Source: Jiangella muralis (GTDB lineage: Bacteria; Actinomycetota; Actinomycetes; Jiangellales; Jiangellaceae). From it: a stretch of 64,000 nucleotides of DNA. Under the pieces are notes generated by a model that was given only the letters and a program-made list of their open reading frames with translations, was not told the origin of the DNA and did not search any database. Every line of letters starts with the position of its first letter. Position 1 is the first letter of the stretch. The stretch is taken from contig NZ_KQ434757.1 of assembly GCF_001270745.1 (NCBI RefSeq), forward strand, positions 260,981-324,980. Reading direction: 5' to 3'. This document shows, in pieces, positions 1 to 10,046 of this stretch. A program made the translations under genes and the position numbers.

Positions 1-16
1 GCGACGTCCTGTTCAC

Positions 17-691
17 GTGGGCGCGGTGAGCGCCGGGCTCGACGCGGCGCTCATCGGCCGGCGGGCCGCGCTGCTGGACCTCGACGGCACCCTGGTCGAC
101 AGCGAGCCGGCCAACCAGGCCGCCTACCGGTCGTACTTCGCCGCCCGCGGCTGGGACGTCGGCCCGGACGTGCTGCGCGCGTTCGCCGGCCGCCGCGGCG
201 CCGAGGTGTTCGCCGAACTCGACGGGCCGTGGACCGGGGAGGACGCCTCCGCTCTGGTCGACGATGTCGTGGCGCGGCTGGACCACCAGTCGCACCCGCC
301 GCGGCCGGTGCCCGGCGCGGCCGAACTGATCCGCCGCCTGCACGCGGCCGGCATCCCGGTCGCGCTGGTGACGTCGGCCGGACGGGGGTGGGCGGAGCGC
401 GCGGTCGGCGACGTCCTCGGCGTCCGCGACCTCTTCGCCGCGTTCGTCACCGCCGAGACGACGTCCGCGGGCAAACCCGACCCGGCGCCCTACCTCGCCG
501 GCGCCGCCGCCCTCGGCGTCGACCCGTCCGACGCCGTCGCGCTGGAGGACACCGTCGCGGGCGTGCACTCGGCGCTGTCCGCCGGCGTCGGCCTGGTCAT
601 CGGCATCGGCACCGGCGCCCCGTCCGGCCTCCTGCTCGACGGCGGCGCGGGGCGGGTGGTCTCCGGACCGGCGGAGCTGCTGCGGTCCTGA
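17..691 (+). CDS. HAD-superfamily phosphatase
   Basis: A 224-residue haloacid dehalogenase-type hydrolase, probably a cytosolic phosphatase acting on a small phosphorylated metabolite. HAD motif I is at residues 20-28 (LDLDGTLVDSE, with the nucleophile Asp and the general acid Asp two residues later). Motif II is the VTSAGR segment, motif III the Lys of GKPDPAPY, and motif IV ALEDTVAG. The helical cap between motifs I and II marks it as a subfamily I (beta-phosphoglucomutase/GPH-like) enzyme. The GTG at 17 gives the longest frame. A second GTG at 26 is also possible, and the upstream context lies outside the window. The substrate cannot be told from sequence. Confidence 0.85.
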   Translation: MGAVSAGLDAALIGRRAALLDLDGTLVDSEPANQAAYRSYFAARGWDVGPDVLRAFAGRRGAEVFAELDGPWTGEDASALVDDVVARLDHQSHPPRPVPGAAELIRRLHAAGIPVALVTSAGRGWAERAVGDVLGVRDLFAAFVTAETTSAGKPDPAPYLAGAAALGVDPSDAVALEDTVAGVHSALSAGVGLVIGIGTGAPSGLLLDGGAGRVVSGPAELLRS

Positions 692-757
692 CCACGCGGT
701 TTGGCCGACGTCCGGGCGGGTATGGGCTCGGGCAGACTACGGAGGAGGTCGGGAGCC

Positions 758-1276
758 ATGTTGATCGTGCTCGCACTGCTCTTGTTCGCCGTCGCCGGCG
801 CCGCCGTGTACGTGATCGCGGCGGACGGCACCGGTGACGTGCTGCTGGACTCGCTCGGCCTGAACGCCACCATCCCGGTCTGGGGCGTGTTCGTCGCCGG
901 CGCCGTGACGGTGCTCGTGGTGCTCGTCGCGGTGGCCGCGCTCGCCGCCGGCCTGCGGGCCGCCCGGGCACGGCGGACGGAGATCCGCTACCTGCGTCAG
1001 AAGGTGGCCCACCAGGACCTGGCCGACGACCGCTCCGGCGCCGACCGCCCGGCGACGACGATGCCGGCGGCAGGCGCCGAGCTGGGCGGCCCCGGCCGGG
1101 CTGGCGTCGGCACTGCCGATGGTGGCGCAGGTGCAGGTGGTGGCGCTGGGACTGGTGCCGCCGACGCGCCGGCCGGCGAGGACGGCAGGACCGGCCGGCT
1201 GAGCCGCTGGCGCCGTCGACGGACCGACGACAGCGACACCGGCCAGTCGACGTCGAGTGTCAGTGCCCGCCCGTAG
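758..1276 (+). CDS. Small membrane protein with coiled tail
   Basis: A 172-residue protein of unknown function. Two hydrophobic segments lie at about residues 1-22 and 45-70. An Arg-rich stretch with a short helix (RTEIRYLRQKVAHQDL) follows, then a low-complexity Gly/Ala/Asp tail that is probably disordered and cytoplasmic. The topology recalls LapA/DUF1049 proteins, but I cannot assign the family. The ATG at 758 was chosen because GGAGGAGG lies ten bases upstream. The frame is open further upstream, but that part is not protein-like. Confidence 0.6.
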   Translation: MLIVLALLLFAVAGAAVYVIAADGTGDVLLDSLGLNATIPVWGVFVAGAVTVLVVLVAVAALAAGLRAARARRTEIRYLRQKVAHQDLADDRSGADRPATTMPAAGAELGGPGRAGVGTADGGAGAGGGAGTGAADAPAGEDGRTGRLSRWRRRRTDDSDTGQSTSSVSARP

Positions 1277-1679
1277 GGTGGGACTCCCTCCCAGCCGGGC
1301 GGGCCATGCACCCGGCTCCGAACGTGACCTGGCGCGGCGTCGGTAGCGAGGCGCACGTCGACGCCGGCAGGGCAGGACGAGCGGCGCCTGGGCCGGGGCG
1401 GGAGCGGGCGACAGGCCCGGCTTGCGGCGTCAGACCGGCCGAATGGGGCGGGCTGACGCCGCGCGAGATGGCGGTTCTGCGCCCGGGCCTGACACGAGCC
1501 GGGCACAGGGGTCCACACCGGCCGATCCACCCGCTAGGCTCCGACGACCATCGGCCGCCGGCAATGGCGCCGGCGGCCGATGCCCGCGACCGTGCCCGAG
1601 ACCGGTAACGACGCCCGCGGCCGGTGACCACGACCGACGCCCGCGACCGACGTCGACGGCCGATGACCCGCGACCGCGG
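1277..1679. other. Intergenic region with strong hairpin and degenerate repeats
   Basis: This gap of about 400 bases lies between two convergent genes and has no convincing ORF. A perfect 14-bp inverted repeat (1549-1562 with 1569-1582, loop AATGGC) is the strongest structure and could end transcription in both directions. From about 1575 to 1680 a rough 20-bp motif containing GCCCGCGACCG recurs about five times with drift, looking like a decayed tandem repeat. Confidence 0.55.
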
Positions 1680-2159
1680 CTACGGGCGGGGCGCCGGCTG
1701 CAGTCCGCCGGGCAGTTCGTAGCCGTCGTCCCAGAGGAAGCGGCCGGCGGAGTCGTCCCAGATGAGCTGGAGGACGGGCACCGGGTCGGCCGGGCCGCGG
1801 TGGTAGTAGCGCTGCGCCGACCCGAGTACCGGCGGCTCGTCGCCGTCGTGGAAGGGGAACAGCTGCAGCCGGTGCGACCAGCCGGACAGGCGCAGCGGCC
1901 GGCCCGGGCCGAACCGTTCGCCGTCGCGGACGCGGTCGCCGAACTGGTTCAGCACCCAGGCGCTGGCCTGGAGGTCGAGCCCGTACACCAGCAACTCGGG
2001 GTGGCCGAACCCGTACAGCCCGACGGTGTAGGCGAACGGCGGAGCGCCGGCCGCGTACTGGACCGCCCAGCCATGCCGGCGTACGGTGTCGCGCAGCCAC
2101 GCGTCCTCCTGGTCCTGCCACTGCTGCAGCTGAAGCGACGTGCACGCATCCAACGCCAT
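1680..2159 (-). CDS. DUF4262 domain protein
   Basis: A 159-residue soluble protein of the DUF4262 type. Family landmarks are the FAYTVGLYGFGHPELLVYGL stretch (about residues 41-60), then RDGERFGPG and the WSHRLQLFPFH strand. The biochemical role of the family is unknown. The ATG at 2159 was chosen because GGAGG precedes it at a good distance. The frame continues upstream, but that part is not protein-like. It is transcribed toward the hairpin region and converges with the gene ending at 1276. Confidence 0.75.
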   Translation of the reverse strand: MALDACTSLQLQQWQDQEDAWLRDTVRRHGWAVQYAAGAPPFAYTVGLYGFGHPELLVYGLDLQASAWVLNQFGDRVRDGERFGPGRPLRLSGWSHRLQLFPFHDGDEPPVLGSAQRYYHRGPADPVPVLQLIWDDSAGRFLWDDGYELPGGLQPAPRP

Positions 2160-2354
2160 GGTTCGACCTCCGGGGAAAAGACTCACTGGAACAGGAGTTC
2201 GAACACTAGCAGCGGCCACCGACAACGTCCGAGTGAATGCCTCGACGAACACAGGCCGCGAAACTGGGCCGCGCCGGCATGTCGAGAACGTCGCGCCGGC
2301 TCCGTCCCAGGGGTGAGCGGCCACGACGAGGCCGCGTCACGAGAGGACACCATC

Positions 2355-2873
2355 ATGCAGCCGAACGAGATCGCCGAGATCCTGAACCGCCCGCTCAGCC
2401 AGGAGTTGCTGGCCCGCGACATCACCCGGCTGGCCTACGTGGCGGCCGACGGCACACCGCGCACCGTCCCGATCGGGTTCACCTGGAACGGCACCGAGAT
2501 CGTCATGTGCACGACGACGAACGCGCCGAAGCTGGCCGCCCTGCGGCAGAACCCGGCGGTCGCGCTGACGATCGACACCGAGGTGCACCCGCCGAAGATC
2601 CTGCTGCTGCGCGGCCGCGCCGAGCTGGACCTCGTCCAGGGCATCCCGGAGGAGTACCTGGAGATGAACGGCAGCTACGAGATGACGCCCGAGCAGCGGG
2701 TCGTGTGGGAGGCCGAGGTCCGCTCGCTCTACGACGCGATGGTGCGCGTCGTCGTGACGCCGACGTGGGCGAAGCTGATCGACTTCGAGACGACCCTGCC
2801 GAGCGCCGTCGAGGAGCTGGTGCGGCAGCGGGCCGAGCGCCAAGGAGCCCCCGGCTTCTCCATGATCATCTAA
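2355..2873 (+). CDS. Pyridoxamine 5'-phosphate oxidase-fold protein
   Basis: A 172-residue split-barrel flavin/F420-binding protein. The N-terminal half shows the usual strand order: LAYVAADGTPRTVPIGFTWNG, then IVMCTTTNAPKLAALRQNPAVALTID and the ILLLRGRAEL strand. The substrate and cofactor (FMN, F420 or haem) are not determinable from sequence. GAGAGGA sits about ten bases before the ATG. The last codons lie inside a 54-bp palindrome (2861-2914), so the C-terminal SMII is encoded by the palindrome arm. Confidence 0.8.
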   Translation: MQPNEIAEILNRPLSQELLARDITRLAYVAADGTPRTVPIGFTWNGTEIVMCTTTNAPKLAALRQNPAVALTIDTEVHPPKILLLRGRAELDLVQGIPEEYLEMNGSYEMTPEQRVVWEAEVRSLYDAMVRVVVTPTWAKLIDFETTLPSAVEELVRQRAERQGAPGFSMII

Positions 2874-2914
2874 GTTTTGGGGCGTGATAGCGCCGCAAAA
2901 CTTGGATGATCATG
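2861..2914. repeat. Long imperfect palindrome at convergent gene ends
   Basis: The left arm is CATGATCATC-T-AAGTTTTG (2861-2879) and the right arm CAAAACTT-G-GATGATCATG (2896-2914). The 16-base loop can itself form a GGCG/CGCC stem. The palindrome spans the stop codon of the PPOX-fold gene and sits between convergent genes, so it may act as a bidirectional terminator. The arms are unusually AT-rich for this genome. Confidence 0.8.
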
Positions 2915-2930
2915 AAGTGCACCTGAGCGC

Positions 2931-3647
2931 TCACTCCTCGCCGGCCAGCGAGAGCACCCGCAGCCGCTGGCCGGCGTACCAGGTGGCGCCGACGATGACG
3001 ACGGCCAGCAGGACCCCGGCCACCGCGAGCCGCACGTCGGACGACACGAGGTCGCGGGTGCTGATCGCCTCGGTGAGCGACAGCGACCACTGTTGCACGC
3101 TCAGCGTCCGCGCGCCGGGGACGAACGAGCCGAGCAGCCCTTCCCAGATCAGCGCGTACGCCAGCCCGTACACGACCGCGTGCCGGGTGACGACGGACAG
3201 CAGCAGGAAGATCGCGCTGTACGCCACCGACGCGACCAGCGCCGCGGCGCCGAAGCCGAGCGCGATACGGCTGGCCGTGCCGGACATCACCAGGCCGGCG
3301 ACGAACGTCGGCACGGCGGCGAACAGCACCGTCGCGCAGGCGGCGACGAGGAACTTGCTGAGGATGATCCGCGGCCGTGCGATCGGCTTCGACAGCACGT
3401 AGACGATGGAGCCGTCGTCGATCTCGGGGCCGATGACGCCGGTGCCGACGATCAGCCCGAACAGCGGCACCAGCGCGGCCACGGCGACGGCGCCGAGGAA
3501 GTCGGCGGTGATCTGGTGGTCGACGCCGACGGTGACGCGCAGCAGCACCGCCATGGCGAGCAGCAGCACCGACATCAGCAACAGCAGCCAGGCCCGCCGG
3601 CCCCCGAGCAGCGCTCGGTAGGTCAGCCGGACAACGGTCCCGTTCAT
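2931..3647 (-). CDS. ABC-2 type transporter permease
   Basis: A 238-residue integral membrane protein with about six hydrophobic segments and the ABC-2 permease signature (GPEIDDGSIVYVLSKPIARPRIILSKF, about residues 73-99). It is the last gene of a four-gene operon and starts ten bases after the ATPase gene at 3658-4569, its likely partner. NosY/YhaP-type permeases of this kind export lipids, peptides or drugs, or sense envelope stress. The substrate is unknown. Confidence 0.85.
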   Translation of the reverse strand: MNGTVVRLTYRALLGGRRAWLLLLMSVLLLAMAVLLRVTVGVDHQITADFLGAVAVAALVPLFGLIVGTGVIGPEIDDGSIVYVLSKPIARPRIILSKFLVAACATVLFAAVPTFVAGLVMSGTASRIALGFGAAALVASVAYSAIFLLLSVVTRHAVVYGLAYALIWEGLLGSFVPGARTLSVQQWSLSLTEAISTRDLVSSDVRLAVAGVLLAVVIVGATWYAGQRLRVLSLAGEE

Positions 3648-3657
3648 GCCAGTACCC

Positions 3658-4568
<911 letters not shown>

Positions 4569-4569
<1 letters not shown>

Positions 4570-5465
4570 CAGATGGAGACCTTCCGGTAGCGCAGGTTCA
4601 GCAGGGCCCAGCAGGCGCCGATGGCGGCGAACGTCACGAGCACGAACACCACGCCGCCGGCGTCGCCCGGTGGCGGCGCGACGGCCCGGCCCGAGGCGTC
4701 CAGCACCCAGACCTGGAAGCCGTCGACGAGCGTGACCGGCGACAGCAGCCCCAGCCAGCCGGCCAGGTCGGCGTTGCCGACCTCGTAGCGGATGATCCCC
4801 TGCAGGGTGCTGATGGCGGCGAAGCTCAGCGCGAAGACGGTGATGATGGCCGCGACGCCGAGCCCACGACGCGGCGTCAGCGACGCGACGACCAGTCCGA
4901 CGCCGGCGAACACCACCGCGAACACCACCGTTCCGAGCAGCGCCAGCAGCAGGTCGCCGGTCTCGCGGCCGGCCGGGAACTCGGCCAGCAACGCGCCGAC
5001 GTACATGATCAGCAGCGGCGCCGTCAGCAGCAGGAACAGCGCCGTCGCCAGTCCGCCGAACTTCGCCAGCACGTAGTCGGAGCGCTCCAGTGGGCGTGAG
5101 AAGTACAGCGGCACGGTCCTGAACCGCAGGTCGCGCGAGAGCGACACCGGCGCCTGTGCGGCCACGAAGATGGTCAGGATGGCCTGTGTCGTGAAGGTGT
5201 AGGCCGAGTACGGCAGCACGAGCTCACTGGTGATGCCAGCCCCGACGTTCGCGATGACGGCGATGATGAACGCCACGAGGCACATGACGCCCAGCAGCAT
5301 CATCGGCAGCACCTTCGACCGGCCGGACCGGCCCAGCCCGTACGCGCCGCGCAGGCTGTGCGAGTACAGCGCCCGGGCGACGCGGGCGCGGCCGAGCCGC
5401 GGGCCGTCGTACTTGCGGTAGCCGATGTCGTGGATGACGCCCGTGCGGGCGGTGGGCTCAGACAT
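4569..5465 (-). CDS. ABC-2 type transporter permease
   Basis: A 298-residue permease with six predicted membrane segments. The N-terminal cytoplasmic stretch (IGYRKYDGPRLGRARVARAL) is characteristic of one ABC-2 permease group in actinobacteria. The motif LSRDLRFRTVPLYFSRPLERSDYVLAKF corresponds to the coupling region. It overlaps the upstream ATPase gene by eight bases. It pairs most naturally with the ATPase at 5458-6366. Confidence 0.85.
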
Positions 5466-6366
5466 CGGCCTGGTCCTCTCCGAAGACCTCGGAAATGTGG
5501 TGCCGGCGTTGCTCCAGCCGGATCAGCCCGACGCCCTGGGCGGCGACGGCGTCGCGGACGAGGTCGTACGTCTCGTCGTCGTCGAGTGACAGCACCAGCT
5601 GGTGGCCGTCGCGCTTCACCGTCAGCCCGGCCTCGGTGAGGGTGGCGGCGACGGCGTCGGTCTCGGCCGACACCTCGACGACCAGGAACTGGCTGGTGCG
5701 GGTGAAGTCGGACGTCGACGACGACCGGAGCAGCGCGCCCGCGTCGATGACCACCACGTGGTCGGAGATGCGCTCCAGCTCGCCCAGCATGTGCGACGTC
5801 ACCAGGACCGTGATGCCGAACTCGACCCAGATGCGCCGGATCAGCGCCAGCATCTCGTCGCGGCCGACAGGGTCGAGCCCGTTGGTCGGCTCGTCGAGCA
5901 TGACGATCTCGGGGTCGTGTACCAGCGCCTGGGCCAACTTGACCCGTTGCTTCATGCCGGTGGAGTAGCCGCCGATGGGGCGGTACCGCTCTTCGTAGAG
6001 GCCGACGTGGCGCAGGGTGTCGGCGGTCCGTTCGCGGGCGGCGTCGGCCGGCAGCCCGGACATGCGGGCCATGTGCACGACGAACTCGGTGGCGGAGACG
6101 TCGGCGGGGAGGCAGTCGTGCTCGGGCATGTAGCCGACCCGCTCGCGGATCTCCGGGCCGTCCTTGATGACGTCGAGCCCGAAGACGCTGGCCCGTCCCG
6201 ACGTGGCCGGCGAGAGCCCCAGCAGGATCTTGATCAGCGTCGACTTGCCCGCGCCGTTGGCGCCGACCAGGCCGACGACACCCGGCTCGACGTCGATGGT
6301 GAGCCGATCGAGCGCGGTGGTCGCCGGGAACCGCTTCGTGAGTTCCTCGGTCTGGATGACAGGCAC
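5458..6366 (-). CDS. ABC transporter ATP-binding protein
   Basis: First gene of the double ABC operon; 302 residues. Walker A GANGAGKST, signature YSTGMKQRVKLAQALVHDPE, Walker B IVMLDEPTNGLDP and H-loop VTSHMLGE are all intact. A C-terminal accessory domain follows. The order ATPase-permease-ATPase-permease suggests either two exporters expressed together or one heteromeric machine from an old tandem duplication. I see no regulator gene beside it. Confidence 0.92.
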   Translation of the reverse strand: MPVIQTEELTKRFPATTALDRLTIDVEPGVVGLVGANGAGKSTLIKILLGLSPATSGRASVFGLDVIKDGPEIRERVGYMPEHDCLPADVSATEFVVHMARMSGLPADAARERTADTLRHVGLYEERYRPIGGYSTGMKQRVKLAQALVHDPEIVMLDEPTNGLDPVGRDEMLALIRRIWVEFGITVLVTSHMLGELERISDHVVVIDAGALLRSSSTSDFTRTSQFLVVEVSAETDAVAATLTEAGLTVKRDGHQLVLSLDDDETYDLVRDAVAAQGVGLIRLEQRRHHISEVFGEDQADV

Positions 6367-6465
6367 GGATCGACGCTACCGCCGCGGCGAGGTATCGCGC
6401 GTCGGGCGGTGGTACGACACGCGAGGTCGTCCCCGAGCACGATCATCCCGGAGGCGCCGGGGCGG

Positions 6466-6492
6466 GCGACCCTGAGACCGTCTCAGGGTCGC
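6466..6492 (-). terminator. Perfect hairpin after flavoprotein gene
   Basis: Two 12-bp arms (GCGACCCTGAGA and its complement) are separated by three bases, just beyond the stop codon of the minus-strand gene at 6497-7855. There is no T-tract, which is common for actinobacterial terminators. Confidence 0.7.
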
Positions 6493-6496
6493 GGCG

Positions 6497-7855
6497 TCAG
6501 AGCCGGTCGGCGGCCTTGCGGGCGGCGATCTGGACCGGGTCCCAGACGGACGAGAACGGCGGCGCGTAGGCGAGGTCGGTCATCGCCAGTTCGCCGACGG
6601 TCAACTCCGTCCACAGTGCCATGGCGCACACGTCGATGCGCTTGGCCGAACCGTCGCGGCCGACGATCTGGGCGCCCAGCAGCCGGCCGGTCGGCCGTTC
6701 GGCGACCATCTTGACGGTGATCGGCTGGGTCCCCGGAAAGTAGCCGGACCGCGTGGTCGACTCGATGGTGACGGCGACGTGGTCCAGCCCGGCCGCGACG
6801 GCGTCGCCCTCGGTCAGGCCGGTGCGGGCCAGCTCGAGGTTGCACACCTTCGTCAGCGCGGTGCCGACGACGCCGGGGAACCGCGCCGAGCCGCCGCCGA
6901 GATTCGTCCCGAGCACCCGGCCCTGCTTGTTCGCGTGCGTCCCGAGCGGCACGTGCACCCAGTCGCGGCGGACCCGGTCCCACGTCTCGACGCAGTCGCC
7001 GGCCGACCACACGCCGTCGGCGACCCGCTGGGTGTCGTCGGTGCGCAGCCCGCCGGACGGGCCGAGTGGCAGCCCGGCGGCCCGGGCGAGGCCGGTGGCC
7101 GGACGCACACCGGTGCCGAGCACCACGATGTCGGCGGGGAACGTCCCCGCGTCGGTGACGACGGCCGTGACGGCGCCGTCCGGCCCGGTCTCGAACGCCG
7201 TCACCGCGGCCGACGTGACGACGTCGATGCCCATGCCCTCCATGGCGGCGTGCACCTGGGTGCCGAGGTCGGGGTCGAGAGTGTTCATCGGTTCTTCGCC
7301 GCGGTCGACGACGGTGACCGCGAGGCCGCGGCGGACCATCGCCTCGGCCATCTCGAGGCCGATGTACCCGGCGCCGACGACGACCGCCCGCTTGGGTGGC
7401 CGCGCGAGCGACTCCAGCACCGCGGCGCCGTCGTCGAGCGTCTGCACGCCGTGGATGCCGGCCGCGCCGGCGCCGGGGACGTCCGGCCGCACGGGCGCGG
7501 CGCCGGTCGCGATGACCAGCTCGTCGTAGCCGAGCCGCTCGGTCCGCCCGGCCGCATGGTCGACCACCTCGACCCAGCCGGCGTCGGTGTCGACGGCCAC
7601 CGCCTCGGTAAGCAGCCGGACGTCGATGCCGTTGGCGCGGTGCTCGTCGGGCGAGCGGGCCACCAGCGCGCCTGGCGAGGGGACGTCGCCGGCGATCCAG
7701 TACGGGATGCCGCACGCGGAGTACGACGTCCAGTGCCCGCGGTCGACCGCGATGACCTCCAGCGAGCGGCCGGACGCCTTCGCCGTCCGCAACGCCTGCG
7801 ACGCCGCGCTCATCCCGGCGGCGTCCGCCCCGATCACCAGCACGCGGTCAGACAT
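6497..7855 (-). CDS. FAD-dependent pyridine nucleotide-disulfide oxidoreductase (CoA-disulfide reductase type)
   Basis: A 452-residue flavoprotein. The N-terminal FAD Rossmann motif is VLVIGADAAGMSAASQA. The single redox-active Cys48 sits in SYSACGIPYWI, the hallmark of CoA-disulfide reductase/NADH oxidase/Npx enzymes. A second Rossmann motif for NAD(P)H is VVVGAGYIGLEMAEAM, followed by VLGTGVRP, SAGDCVE and a C-terminal dimerisation domain. It probably reduces a low-molecular-weight disulfide, persulfide or oxygen species in the cytosol. The ATG at 7855 has GGAGG at proper spacing. The GTG six bases upstream lies too close to that site. It overlaps the methyltransferase gene by eight bases. 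Confidence 0.88.
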   Translation of the reverse strand: MSDRVLVIGADAAGMSAASQALRTAKASGRSLEVIAVDRGHWTSYSACGIPYWIAGDVPSPGALVARSPDEHRANGIDVRLLTEAVAVDTDAGWVEVVDHAAGRTERLGYDELVIATGAAPVRPDVPGAGAAGIHGVQTLDDGAAVLESLARPPKRAVVVGAGYIGLEMAEAMVRRGLAVTVVDRGEEPMNTLDPDLGTQVHAAMEGMGIDVVTSAAVTAFETGPDGAVTAVVTDAGTFPADIVVLGTGVRPATGLARAAGLPLGPSGGLRTDDTQRVADGVWSAGDCVETWDRVRRDWVHVPLGTHANKQGRVLGTNLGGGSARFPGVVGTALTKVCNLELARTGLTEGDAVAAGLDHVAVTIESTTRSGYFPGTQPITVKMVAERPTGRLLGAQIVGRDGSAKRIDVCAMALWTELTVGELAMTDLAYAPPFSSVWDPVQIAARKAADRL

Positions 7856-8507
7856 CGGCACCTCCGGGGACGACGTGCCGGCGGACCCAGGCGTGCATGG
7901 CGATGGCCGCCGCCGCGCCGGCGTTGATGGAACGGGTGGACCCGAACTGGGCGATCGAGAGGACGGCGCCGACGTGCTCGCGGGCGGCCTCGGACAGACC
8001 CGGACCCTCCTGCCCGAACAGCAGGACGCACGCGCGGGGCAGGTCGAAGGTCTCCAGCGGGACCGCGCCGGGCAGGTTGTCGATCCCGATCACCGGCACC
8101 CCCTCGGCGCGCGCCCAGGACGCGAGCGCGGCGAGATCGGTGTGGTGCCGGACGTGCTGGTAGCGGTCGGTGACCATGGCGCCGCGGCGGTTCCAGCGGC
8201 GCCGCCCGACGATGTGCACCTCGGCGGCGAGGAACGCGTTGGCGGTGCGGACGACCGAGCCGATGTTGAAGTCGTGCTGCCAGTTCTCGATGGCGACGTG
8301 GAACGGGTGCCGGCGGCGGTCGAGCTCGGCGACGATGGCGTCGTTGCTCCAGTAGCGGTAGGCGTCGACGACGTTGCGGCGGTCGCCGTGCTCGAGCAGC
8401 TCGGGGTCGTACCGCGGGTCGTCGGGCCATGGTCCCGGCCACGGCCCGACGCCGGGCTGGTGGTCCGGCGTGGACTCCTCCGCCGCCGGGGCCGCCTGGT
8501 CGCTCAC
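7848..8507 (-). CDS. SpoU/TrmH-family RNA 2'-O-methyltransferase
   Basis: A 219-residue SPOUT methyltransferase. Motif 1 is NIGSVVRTANAFLAAEVHIV, motif 2 LLFGQEGPGLS and motif 3 STRSINAGAAAAIAMHAW, which together form the knotted SAM site. It lacks the N-terminal substrate-binding domain of longer members and instead starts with a Pro-rich stretch. It likely methylates a ribose in tRNA or rRNA, target unknown. The GTG start lies behind a G-rich but weak ribosome site. It is translationally coupled to the downstream flavoprotein. Confidence 0.9.
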   Translation of the reverse strand: MSDQAAPAAEESTPDHQPGVGPWPGPWPDDPRYDPELLEHGDRRNVVDAYRYWSNDAIVAELDRRRHPFHVAIENWQHDFNIGSVVRTANAFLAAEVHIVGRRRWNRRGAMVTDRYQHVRHHTDLAALASWARAEGVPVIGIDNLPGAVPLETFDLPRACVLLFGQEGPGLSEAAREHVGAVLSIAQFGSTRSINAGAAAAIAMHAWVRRHVVPGGADV

Positions 8508-8542
8508 ACCCCCACCGTAGTTCGTGCCGGACAGCGGGCCGG

Positions 8543-9181
8543 TCAGTCCCGCGCCGCGCGCAGCTTCTCCAGCGCCTTCACCGTCAGCTCGTCGAGGTCG
8601 AACGTCGTGGACTCGGGGGTGACGGCGACGAACATGCCCTCGGAACCGTCGATCAGGTAGACGACGTGGTCCAGCGTGTCCGGCGCGCCGGCCGCGCTGG
8701 TGGTGCTGTCGAGCGCGATCACGTGGTCGGCGTCGACCGGCGGCCCGCCGGTGACCTGGGTCTTGATCGTCAGGTCGACCGGCTGGCCGGCCATCTCGCC
8801 GCTGACGGTGACCTCGCGGCAGCGCTGGTAGTAGTCCTCGATGGCGGTGATGTCGTCGACGGACGCGCCGGTGTACACGGCCTGCACGAAGACGTCGTCG
8901 CCGGACACCGCGGCCATGCCCTCGGACTCGATGTCGTGGCGGCGCAGCGGGTCGGCCGGGTCGTCCTGGCAGTCGGCCGGCTCGTAGGTGACGTTCTCGA
9001 GCAGTTGCGCCATGCTCTGGATGGTCCCCGTCAGCTCGAGGGCGTCGACAGGCAGCAGCTCGACGCCGTCGGGGAAGTCGTCGGCGGTGAGCAGGGCCGC
9101 GTCCAAGTCGACGCCGCCGCTCCCGCAGGCGCTCAGCAGGACGGCGGTGGCGACCAGCGCGGTCCGGGCCGTCGTGCGCAT
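8543..9181 (-). CDS. Predicted lipoprotein (paralogue of the next gene)
   Basis: A 212-residue exported protein. The signal peptide ends in the lipobox LLSAC (Cys19). The mature part begins DLDAALLTADDFPDGVELLPVD and carries VTYEPADCQ and YYQRC cysteines that could form a disulfide. The same layout recurs in the gene at 9247-9999, so the two are tandem paralogues that arose by duplication. This layout resembles DUF5642/sensor-type actinobacterial lipoproteins, but no function can be assigned. Confidence 0.75.
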   Translation of the reverse strand: MRTTARTALVATAVLLSACGSGGVDLDAALLTADDFPDGVELLPVDALELTGTIQSMAQLLENVTYEPADCQDDPADPLRRHDIESEGMAAVSGDDVFVQAVYTGASVDDITAIEDYYQRCREVTVSGEMAGQPVDLTIKTQVTGGPPVDADHVIALDSTTSAAGAPDTLDHVVYLIDGSEGMFVAVTPESTTFDLDELTVKALEKLRAARD

Positions 9182-9246
9182 CGCCTGGTCACACTACCGG
9201 CCGCGCCGGGCCGCCCGCACGGCGACCCGGCGCGACGCGGCTGGTG

Positions 9247-9999
9247 TCAGCCCTGCGCCTTGAGCTTGTCCAGGGCGGCGGCGGCCAGCGCGTTCAGGTC
9301 GAACGTGGTGGACTCCGGGTTGCCGGCCACGTAGACGCCGCGGTCGCCGTCGATCATGTAGATGATCCGGGTGGGGACCGCCGGCATGGCCGCCGACTCC
9401 GTCACCGTCTCGACCGCGATGACCTGGTCGGCGTCGACCTCCGGCGCGTCGACGGTGGTCGTGCGGATGGTCATGTCCAGCGTCTGGCCGCCGGCCTCAC
9501 CGCTGACGGTGATCTCGCCGCAGCGGTCGTAGTACTCCTGCACGCCCGCGACGTCGTCGGCGCTGGCGTTCGTGTAGACGGCGTTGATCAGCGCGTCCGT
9601 GCCCGAGGTGGCGGTCATCCCGGCCGCCTCGGCGCCGTCCTTCTGCAGCGGGTTGGTGTCGTAGGCCTGGCAGTCGGCCGGCTCGTAGGTGACGCCCTCG
9701 AGCAGCGCCGCCATGCTCTCGCCGGCGCTGTCCAGCTGCGCGACGTCGAACGCCGACACCGTCGCCCCCTCGGGGAGGTCCTCGGCCGACAGCAGCGCGC
9801 CCTCCAGGCCGGAGCCGGCGGCCTCGCCGTCCTCCTCGGCGGCGTCGTCGGCAGGGGTCTCGTCGGCGGCAGGGGTCTCGTCGGCGGCGGCGGTCTCGTC
9901 GCTCGCGGCGGTCGCGTCGTCGCCCGCGTCGTCGTCACCGCCACACGCGGCGAGGAACAGGGTGGCGGCCACAAGCGCAGAAATTCCGAGCTTTCGCAT
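9247..9999 (-). CDS. Predicted lipoprotein with acidic linker
   Basis: A 250-residue exported lipoprotein with lipobox FLAAC (Cys17). An Asp/Glu/Ala/Thr-rich repeated linker (DETPAADETPAD type, about residues 19-65) probably spans the cell wall. The folded part shares VTYEPADCQ, EYYDRCGEITVSGE and the PESTTFDLN ending with the neighbour at 8543-9181. The ATG at 9999 was chosen because it begins the signal peptide. It is divergent from the ECF sigma factor gene across 155 bases, which may make it a target of that sigma factor. Confidence 0.78.
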   Translation of the reverse strand: MRKLGISALVAATLFLAACGGDDDAGDDATAASDETAAADETPAADETPADDAAEEDGEAAGSGLEGALLSAEDLPEGATVSAFDVAQLDSAGESMAALLEGVTYEPADCQAYDTNPLQKDGAEAAGMTATSGTDALINAVYTNASADDVAGVQEYYDRCGEITVSGEAGGQTLDMTIRTTTVDAPEVDADQVIAVETVTESAAMPAVPTRIIYMIDGDRGVYVAGNPESTTFDLNALAAAALDKLKAQG

Positions 10000-10046
10000 G
10001 GTTCGTCTGATTCCTTGACAGAAGGGTGTGCGTGTTGTCACGCAGG

